The position numbers and the translations under genes are program-made. Positions 23,043 through 28,677 of a stretch of 28,677 nucleotides of DNA are shown here, piece by piece; within the stretch, counting starts at the first letter, position 1, and the number at the start of each line of letters is the position of its first letter. The stretch lies in assembly GCA_038239345.1 (NCBI GenBank), contig JBBSEX010000036.1:1-28677 (forward strand), read 5' to 3'. The DNA is from JBBSEX01 sp038239345 (GTDB lineage: Bacteria > Acidobacteriota > Terriglobia > Bryobacterales > Bryobacteraceae). Under the pieces are notes generated by a model. It made no database searches, had not been told where the DNA came from, and saw nothing but the letters and a program-made list of their open reading frames with translations.

Positions 23043-24314
23043 CTATTTCATCCCCTCGATTTCCTGGGCCCCATATTCCACCGGCTCTTTCTGAAGCTTG
23101 GCGGCGGTATTCTCCACGGCATGCATCAGGCGCAGTGTGTTGCCGCCGTATATCTTGCGAATATCGGCGGCACTATAGCCTTTCTCCAGCAGGGCGCGTG
23201 TCAGGTTGGGCCATTTCGAAGCGTCTTCCAATCCGATAGGCACGCAAGTGACGCCATCGAAATCGCTGCCCAGCCCAACGGAATCGACGCCGGCAATTTT
23301 CACGACGTGATCGATATGTTCAACAACGTCGTCGAGCGTTGCGCGAACCGCATTCTTTGAGGCCTCTTTGAACAGCTCGCGCCGGGCCTGCGCCAAGCCC
23401 TTGGAATCGTTCTTGAATTTTTCGGCGAGTCCACTATAGGTCTTCATCAGGTCGGGCATCGTCTTCGAGTTGGCATCTATCGATTTCTGGGACAGGAAAT
23501 CGCAGTTGAAATTAATCTGGATGACGCCGCCTTTCCTGGCCATCGCCTGAATCATCTCATCGGTCATATTGCGGGGCGAATTCGCCAGAGCCCGGCAAGA
23601 CGAGTGGGACGCGAAGATCGGAGCCTTACTCACTTCCAGCGCATCGTAGAAGGTCTTGTCGGCAACGTGTGAAATGTCAACGATCATGCCCAGACGATTC
23701 ATCTCAAGCACGACGCGCTTTCCGAAATCGTTCAGTCCGTTGTTGGGCTTTTCGACATCGCCGGAAGAATCCGCCCAATGGTTGCTGTTGGTGTGGGTCA
23801 GGGTCATATAACGCACACCGAGCGCGTAGTAACTGCGAAGCAGGCGTAGGTTATCTTCAATCGCGTGCCCGCCTTCAATGCCCAGAAGCGCGGCGATCTT
23901 CCCCTGCTTGCGGGCCTTCACGATATCGTCCGCCGTAGTCGCGAAGAGGAAATCGTTCGGGTAGCGCTCGATAATATCGTGACGCACGGTATCGATCATT
24001 TGCAGCGTTCGATTGGCCGCGTGGTTACCCTCCGCATAATTCGCCGCAACATACACGGCAAAAAATTGCGCGCCCATGCGGCCCTGTTTCATGCGCGGAA
24101 TATCGGTATGACCTTCGGTCCGTGCCTTGCCGATGTCCAGACCGTCGACGGTGTCGCTGGTGACATCGTTATGCGTGTCGATCAGGATGGCCGACTTGTG
24201 AACTTCCATCACCTGAGCGTCGGTAAACTTCCTTTGGGCGTAGGCTGACCGCGACAAGACCAGGGACAAAAGGCAAATCGCCATCGTGCGCGGCCGGAAG
24301 GAACGAAAAGGCAT
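23043..24314 (-). CDS. Exported membrane-dipeptidase-type peptidase M19
   Basis: This 423-residue protein belongs to the renal dipeptidase (M19) family and cleaves dipeptides using two zinc ions. A signal peptide with a hydrophobic stretch MAICLLSLVLS and cut near AYAQ (about 27) places it outside the cytoplasm. Zinc ligands are visible as H48 and D50 in DTHND, E147 in GIEGGHAI, H216 in DISHV and H237 in ASHSS. GVDSVGLGSDFDGV near the C-terminus is also typical. The gene diverges from the DUF1844 gene with 43 bases between starts, so the two may share a small regulatory region. Confidence 0.95.
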   Translation of the reverse strand: MPFRSFRPRTMAICLLSLVLSRSAYAQRKFTDAQVMEVHKSAILIDTHNDVTSDTVDGLDIGKARTEGHTDIPRMKQGRMGAQFFAVYVAANYAEGNHAANRTLQMIDTVRHDIIERYPNDFLFATTADDIVKARKQGKIAALLGIEGGHAIEDNLRLLRSYYALGVRYMTLTHTNSNHWADSSGDVEKPNNGLNDFGKRVVLEMNRLGMIVDISHVADKTFYDALEVSKAPIFASHSSCRALANSPRNMTDEMIQAMARKGGVIQINFNCDFLSQKSIDANSKTMPDLMKTYSGLAEKFKNDSKGLAQARRELFKEASKNAVRATLDDVVEHIDHVVKIAGVDSVGLGSDFDGVTCVPIGLEDASKWPNLTRALLEKGYSAADIRKIYGGNTLRLMHAVENTAAKLQKEPVEYGAQEIEGMK

Positions 24315-24357
24315 CTCTAAAGATAGCGAATTTTGAAGCTGGTAAAATGAAAGCTGA

Positions 24358-24717
24358 ATGAGCGAACAACAAGACTACCCTATCCCTCCCGCAACTTTCG
24401 AGTTCCTCATAATCTCATTGAAGATGCAGAGCGAAATGCAACTTGGGCTGGTTCATTTCGGCGAGGAAAAAGATCGCCCGAAGCCCGACTTTAAGGTCGC
24501 CCGCCATTCCATCGATCTTCTGGCTATGCTGCAGGAGAAGACTAAGGGAAACCTGGCGATGGATGAGCAGCGCCTACTGGACAATGCCTTAACCGAACTC
24601 CGTTTCCGCTATGTCCAGGCGATGGAGGCGAGCGGCAAGAAGACCATCGAAGAGACCCCTGTCGTTGAAACTCCCGTCGTCGAAACCCCAGTCGCCGAGA
24701 CCGAGGAGCAGCACTGA
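24358..24717 (+). CDS. DUF1844 protein with a C-terminal ETPVV repeat
   Basis: This 119-residue small protein matches the DUF1844 pattern: IPPATFEFLIISLKMQSEM, then the helical VARHSIDLLAMLQEKTKGNL and DEQRLLDNALTELRFRYV. The family is widespread in Acidobacteria, Deltaproteobacteria and Planctomycetes and has no known function. The C-terminus has three tandem 15-bp units (24652-24696) encoding ETPVV, ETPVV and ETPVA, an acidic, probably disordered tail. The gene is first of a unit with the metallo-hydrolase and ribF. Its stop TGA overlaps the CTG start of the next gene. Confidence 0.88.
   Translation: MSEQQDYPIPPATFEFLIISLKMQSEMQLGLVHFGEEKDRPKPDFKVARHSIDLLAMLQEKTKGNLAMDEQRLLDNALTELRFRYVQAMEASGKKTIEETPVVETPVVETPVAETEEQH
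24652..24696 (+). repeat. Three 15-bp repeats encoding ETPV(V/A)
   Basis: Three in-frame 15-bp units (24652-24666, 24667-24681 and 24682-24696) and a partial fourth differ mainly at third codon positions, so selection probably maintains the amino acids rather than recent slippage. Confidence 0.7.
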
Positions 24718-25502
24718 GATCGATACCTTTTACGATCACGGTGCTCGGCTCAGGAACCAGCACCGGCGTTCCCACGGTGGGTTGTAACTGCGATGTTTGC
24801 ACGTCTACCGACCCCCGGGACAATCGGCTGCGTCCCTCCATTCTGATCGGTTACGAAGGCAGGAACGTGTTAGTCGACACGACGCCGGACCTTCGAACAC
24901 AAGCGCTCCGGGCCAAGATGCAGCGGATAGACGCCGTGCTCTTCACTCATGCCCATGCCGACCACATCATGGGCCTGGATGATGTTCGTCCGTTCAATTT
25001 CCGCCAGCGGGGAAGCATTCCCGTCTACGGTTCGCCCGATACGATGGAGAGCATTCGCGGGTCTTTCCGTTACATTTTCGATGGCCGGCCAACCGAGTCG
25101 TCCGTGCCTCGTCTGGATGTAAACACATTCAACGGTGAGCCTTTCGATTTGTTCGGATTGCAGTTCACGCCCATACCGGTGGAGCATGGGAATTATACGA
25201 TCCATGGGTATCGCTTCGGCAACGCGGCGTACCTGACGGACCATAGCGAAATCCCGCAGGCATCTCTGGAGAAATTGCGCGGCCTGGATGTGTTGTTCCT
25301 GGATGCATTGCGCTATAAGCCGCATCCGACACATTCGACGGTGGAGCGATCGCTGCGCTGGGTGGAAGAGCTGGCGCCGAAGCGGGCTTTCTTCACGCAC
25401 ATCTGCCACGATCTTTCGCATGCCCGGGCGGAGGCCAGGTTGCCGGCTAATGTGCGGCTGGCTTTCGACGGCTTGCAGATTGAGGTCGGGTCAGACAATT
25501 GA
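24714..25502 (+). CDS. PhnP-like metallo-beta-lactamase-fold hydrolase, CTG start
   Basis: This protein (262 residues from CTG) hydrolyses a phosphodiester or related bond in the cytoplasm. FTHAHADHIMGLDD is the HxHxDH metal motif, and the extra zinc-type GCNCDVC near the N-terminus resembles PhnP. DHSEIPQ and FFTHICHDLSH supply later ligands. A GTG at 24741 lacks a ribosome-binding site and removes the first strand. CTG at 24714 has GAGGAG five bases upstream and overlaps the preceding stop as CTGA, giving MRSIPFTITVLGSGTSTG, the expected family beginning. The stop TGA overlaps the ribF ATG (TGATG). Confidence 0.88.
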   Translation: MRSIPFTITVLGSGTSTGVPTVGCNCDVCTSTDPRDNRLRPSILIGYEGRNVLVDTTPDLRTQALRAKMQRIDAVLFTHAHADHIMGLDDVRPFNFRQRGSIPVYGSPDTMESIRGSFRYIFDGRPTESSVPRLDVNTFNGEPFDLFGLQFTPIPVEHGNYTIHGYRFGNAAYLTDHSEIPQASLEKLRGLDVLFLDALRYKPHPTHSTVERSLRWVEELAPKRAFFTHICHDLSHARAEARLPANVRLAFDGLQIEVGSDN

Positions 25503-26488
25503 TGGAGCCCGACTTGAGAATTTTTCGTGGCTTACAGGAACTGACAAGCCCCGGGATTTTCGGCCCATGTGTCCTGACGATTGGAAACTTCGACGGGCTG
25601 CACGCCGGCCATCGGCAAATCCTGCAGAGAGTCGTGGAACGTGCCGCGCGCGAAGAGTGCGTAGCAGCGGTGCTTACATTCGACCCTCATCCGACCAAGG
25701 TGGTTGCCCCCGATCGCGCGCCAAGATTGCTCAGCACGATGGAACAACGTTGCGCGCTGATGGGGGGACTGGGGATCGAGCGGATCTTGCTGCTGCCGTT
25801 CGATTGGAACATCACCCGTTTGACGCCGGAAGAGTTTGTCTTTCAGATCCTGGTTGAGAAATTACAAGCTCGCGCCGTACTTGTCGGCGAGGGTTTTCGC
25901 TTCGGAGCCAAAGCCGCGGGGAACACGGTACTGCTGGCCGAGCTTGGCTTACGCTACGGATTTACGACCGAGATTGTCCCCGCGATAGCATTCCGTGGAA
26001 AGGTAGTATCCAGCAGCGATATTCGCCGGGCGATCGCCTCGGGAGAAGTGGCCAGGGCGGCGCGCCTCCTGAAGAGGCCATACTTTTTGGAAGGCGAAAT
26101 CGTCTCCGGCCACGGCATTGGTTCCAAGCAAACGGTGCCAACGCTCAACTTGAAAACCTCCGCCGAAGTACTGCCCGCCAACGGCGTTTACATCACGCGA
26201 ACACGCGATTTGGGAAGCGGCGGGCGCTGGCCCTCGATTACCAATATCGGAATTCGCCCGACGTTTGACGGAGACGCGCTGACGATTGAGACGTTCTTGC
26301 TAGGTGCACTGGAACGTTCCACGCCGTCCCAAATTCGCCTGGAATTTCTACACCGGATCAGAGACGAACGAAAATTCGACAATCCCGAGGCGCTGAAGGC
26401 GCAGATCATGCGTGATGTCAAAACAGCGCAAAAATACTTCCGTCGCACGGCTTCAAATGACTCCCGACTAGGGTCGAAACCTATCTAA
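25502..26488 (+). CDS. ribF: Bifunctional riboflavin kinase / FAD synthetase
   Basis: This 328-residue enzyme makes FMN and FAD from riboflavin. The N-terminal FAD synthetase domain has the nucleotidyltransferase motif VLTIGNFDGLHAGHRQIL and SSSDIRRAI. The C-terminal riboflavin kinase domain has GHGIGSKQTVPTLNL in place of the more common GRxxGFPTANL, together with NGVYIT and TNIGIRPTFDG. The ATG at 25502 overlaps the upstream stop as TGATG; a TTG one codon earlier is less likely. It ends the three-gene unit. FAD made here also serves the flavoprotein subunit of the oxidoreductase operon, though no direct link is shown. Confidence 0.97.
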   Translation: MEPDLRIFRGLQELTSPGIFGPCVLTIGNFDGLHAGHRQILQRVVERAAREECVAAVLTFDPHPTKVVAPDRAPRLLSTMEQRCALMGGLGIERILLLPFDWNITRLTPEEFVFQILVEKLQARAVLVGEGFRFGAKAAGNTVLLAELGLRYGFTTEIVPAIAFRGKVVSSSDIRRAIASGEVARAARLLKRPYFLEGEIVSGHGIGSKQTVPTLNLKTSAEVLPANGVYITRTRDLGSGGRWPSITNIGIRPTFDGDALTIETFLLGALERSTPSQIRLEFLHRIRDERKFDNPEALKAQIMRDVKTAQKYFRRTASNDSRLGSKPI

Positions 26489-26554
26489 AATCAGGCGGTT
26501 GTGGGGGTCCGGTTCTTGCCGGGCAGGACTACACTAACAGTGGTACCGAATCCC

Positions 26555-28677
26555 ATGCGCCGCTTTGCTTATCATCTCGTTTTTCTGCTTACTGCCAGCT
26601 TGGCACTCGCCCAAAATCCGGCAACCACGATCAGCGTGGATGCCGCAGTCAACCGACACGCGATCAATAGCCTGATTTACGGAGTCGCCTATGGGGACGG
26701 GACAACTCTGCCCGATCTAAACTTTACGGCGAATCGCTATGGCGGTAATCCGACGACGCGCTATAACTGGCGGATCAACGCCGATAATCGAGCGGCCGAC
26801 TATTTCTTTGAAAGCATCGGCTATCCAGACCCGACAGCGGGCGAACAGGGCGATTCCTTTCATGCCGCAACGAAAGGGGCGGGAGCGCAAACGCTGCTGA
26901 CGATTCCGATGATCGGCTGGGTGGCCAAGCTGGGTCCGAACCGCGCGAAGCTTGCAAGCTTCCTGCAATCGAAGTATGGGCAGCAGCAAAGCACCGATCC
27001 TTACTTCCCCGATGCCGGCAATGGCGTTAGGGTGAACGGACAACTAATCACAGGGAACGACCCAAACGACGCCAGCGTGGCTTCCGATTCGACAGATCAA
27101 CAAGCTTGGGTGAATCATCTTGTCGGCAAATGGGGGAAGGCGAACAACGGCGGAGTGCAATATTATCTGCTCGACAACGAAAGCAGTATCTGGTTTTCCA
27201 CCCACCGCGACGTGCATCCCGTGGGGCCGACGATGGTGGAAATTCGCGATAAGATAATCGACTTTTCAGCCAAGATAAAAGCCGCGGATGCAAGCGCGCT
27301 TGTCGCCGGTCCGGAAGAGTGGGGTTGGGACGGTTATCTTTATAGCGGCTTCGATCAGCAATACGGTGCGGCGCACGGCTATACCGGCTATCCCGATCGC
27401 GCCGCGCACGGCAATCAGGATTATCTTCCATGGCTGCTCACTGCTTTGAAACCGAGCAAAGCGATCGACATCTTCAGCGTTCATTATTATCCCCAGGGCG
27501 GCGAGTTTGGCAACGATACATCGCCATCGATGCAACTGCTTCGCAACAAGTCGACGCGCTCTCTGTGGGATCCGTCCTATGTGGATCAAAGTTGGATCAA
27601 CGACAAAGTCAATCTGATTCCACGCCTGCGCGGCTGGACCGATACATATTACGTCCCTGGAACTCCCATCGCACTTACCGAATACAACTGGGGAGCGGAA
27701 GGGCACATTAACGGCGCAACCACGCAGGCCGATATTTTGGGCATCATGGGCCGGGAATCGCTGGACCTGGCCACGCGCTGGACCACGCCTTCCGCATCCA
27801 CTCCGACTTATAAGGCGATGAAGATGTTTCGCAACTACGACGGGAACAAGTCGACTTTCGGCGATATGAGCGTGTCGGCCACGGTTGTGAACCCGGATAA
27901 TCTTTCAGCGTTTTCGGCCATCCGCACGAGTGACGGCGCACTTACGGTTATCGTGATCAATAAGGTTTTATCGGGCAATACCCCGGTATCAATCGCGCTC
28001 AATAATTTCGGCGGTAGCGGGACGTCGCAGGTGTACCAACTGACCTCGGCGAATGCCATACAGCATCTGAGCGATATCAACTATGCCGGATCAACACTGA
28101 GTGTCACGGTGCCGCCGCAGAGCATCACTCTTTATGTAATCCCGAAATCGGTTGCGGTCACGCCGTCGCTGGTGGCTCTTCCAACAAGCCTGACGTTTAG
28201 CGGTCAGGTGAATGGGGCGAATCCCTCGGCGCAGACGCTGGCGATCAGCAGTAGCGGCAGTGCGTTGAACGCGACGGTGACATCGAACGCTGTGTGGCTA
28301 AGCGTCACTCCCGGATCGGCACTGACGCCCGCCAACTTCACTGTGTCCGTAAACACGAGTGGGCTAGCGGCTGGCCCTCATAATGCCGCCCTCACTGTGA
28401 ATGCTCCCGGATCGGCCAACAGCCCGTTATCGATTCCGGTGACTTTCAACGTAGCTGCGCTTCCACAACTGATTTCTTCCATTCCCAGCTTTACCTTCGC
28501 GGCGCAAGTGAATGGCGCGGCTCCCGCTTCGCAGGCGCTTGGTATCAGCAGCACGGGAGGCGCTCTGAACGTCACCGCTTCCACCACTGCGGCCTGGCTC
28601 AAGATCGCGCCATCGATCGGTACGACTCCCGCGAACTTCGCGGTGTCGGTGGTTCCCACTGGTTTAGCCGCGGGGTC
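26555..28677 (+). CDS. Secreted GH44 glucanase with BACON-like repeats, cut by window end
   Basis: This open frame runs off the window after 707 codons, so its C-terminus is missing. A signal peptide (MRRFAYHLVFLLTASLALAQ) precedes a family 44 glycoside hydrolase domain (about 25-530). The acid/base glutamate is probably E209 in LLDNESSIWFSTHRDVHP and the nucleophile E376 in LTEYNWG, 167 residues apart as in known GH44 enzymes. The family acts on beta-1,4-glucans such as xyloglucan and carboxymethylcellulose. From about residue 535 there are at least two BACON-like repeats with a 100-residue period (QVNGANPSAQTLAIS versus QVNGAAPASQALGIS), which may bind carbohydrate. It begins 66 bases after ribF. 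Confidence 0.9.
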   Translation, partial: MRRFAYHLVFLLTASLALAQNPATTISVDAAVNRHAINSLIYGVAYGDGTTLPDLNFTANRYGGNPTTRYNWRINADNRAADYFFESIGYPDPTAGEQGDSFHAATKGAGAQTLLTIPMIGWVAKLGPNRAKLASFLQSKYGQQQSTDPYFPDAGNGVRVNGQLITGNDPNDASVASDSTDQQAWVNHLVGKWGKANNGGVQYYLLDNESSIWFSTHRDVHPVGPTMVEIRDKIIDFSAKIKAADASALVAGPEEWGWDGYLYSGFDQQYGAAHGYTGYPDRAAHGNQDYLPWLLTALKPSKAIDIFSVHYYPQGGEFGNDTSPSMQLLRNKSTRSLWDPSYVDQSWINDKVNLIPRLRGWTDTYYVPGTPIALTEYNWGAEGHINGATTQADILGIMGRESLDLATRWTTPSASTPTYKAMKMFRNYDGNKSTFGDMSVSATVVNPDNLSAFSAIRTSDGALTVIVINKVLSGNTPVSIALNNFGGSGTSQVYQLTSANAIQHLSDINYAGSTLSVTVPPQSITLYVIPKSVAVTPSLVALPTSLTFSGQVNGANPSAQTLAISSSGSALNATVTSNAVWLSVTPGSALTPANFTVSVNTSGLAAGPHNAALTVNAPGSANSPLSIPVTFNVAALPQLISSIPSFTFAAQVNGAAPASQALGISSTGGALNVTASTTAAWLKIAPSIGTTPANFAVSVVPTGLAAG
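28157..28677 (+). repeat. Tandem 300-bp repeats encoding BACON-like domains
   Basis: Matching segments start near 28205 and 28505, exactly 300 bp apart. Each encodes a beta-sandwich unit with a QVNGA..Q.L.IS strand, a central VWL or AWL tryptophan and a PANF.VSV..(S/T)GLAAG end. The second copy is cut by the window edge, so further copies may follow. Confidence 0.75.

Noticed and set aside
1..28677. tRNA, rRNA, CRISPR array, integrase or intact transposase
   Set aside because: None seen: no cloverleaf-like segment, no regularly spaced repeats with unique spacers, and no recombinase motifs.

Overview
The window looks like chromosomal DNA of an Acidobacterium close to Bryobacter/Solibacter. 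The reasons are moderately high GC, a large secreted protein ending in a TIGR03437-type C-terminal domain, BACON-like repeats behind a glycoside hydrolase, a DUF1844 protein, and a Tat-exported xanthine-dehydrogenase-family operon. The taxonomic call is inference from gene families; no rRNA or tRNA is present. I see no CRISPR array, prophage or intact transposase.

Layout. (1) 1-656 is gene-poor and holds a 22-bp direct repeat in two copies, a 20-bp tandem duplication and two dyads, probably the remains of a small mobile element. (2) 657-4643, minus strand: a tightly coupled operon for a periplasmic molybdenum hydroxylase (2Fe-2S subunit with Tat signal, molybdopterin subunit, FAD subunit) plus a 71-residue five-cysteine protein. 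(3) 4732-6035, minus: an ECF sigma factor and a membrane anti-sigma factor just upstream of that operon. (4) 6138-10995, minus: a PLP aminotransferase, a 125-residue unknown protein, a 716-residue secreted TIGR03437-type protein and an orphan sugar-binding lipoprotein whose start lies in a perfect 11-bp hairpin. (5) 11046-13691, plus: a near-consensus promoter, an overlooked 49-residue zinc-ribbon-like protein, yvcK and glmU, with yvcK and glmU overlapping as ATGA. (6) 13688-15882, minus: a NarL-type response regulator and a long class I methyltransferase. (7) 16134-19552, plus: a radical SAM/SPASM protein, a family-4 glycosyltransferase, a thioredoxin-fold protein and an isolated NuoI-type ferredoxin. 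(8) 19560-24314: a secreted TPR protein (minus), a sugar transporter of the GRP/TMEM144 type (plus), a secreted unknown (minus) and an exported dipeptidase (minus). (9) 24358-26488, plus: DUF1844, a PhnP-like metallo-hydrolase and ribF, closely coupled. (10) 26555 to the window end, plus: a secreted GH44 glucanase with BACON-like repeats, cut by the window edge.

The genes fall into envelope and carbohydrate themes: UDP-GlcNAc supply and its sensor (glmU, yvcK), periplasmic oxidation, exported peptidase and glucanase, a sugar transporter and a glycosyltransferase. The most unusual points are two genes (yvcK and the metallo-hydrolase) whose best-supported start codon is CTG with a well-placed Shine-Dalgarno, the five-cysteine protein attached to the oxidoreductase operon, an FAD subunit that seems to have lost its iron-sulfur cysteines, and the hairpin over the lipoprotein start. 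Three convergent gene pairs meet with almost no space between their stop codons.
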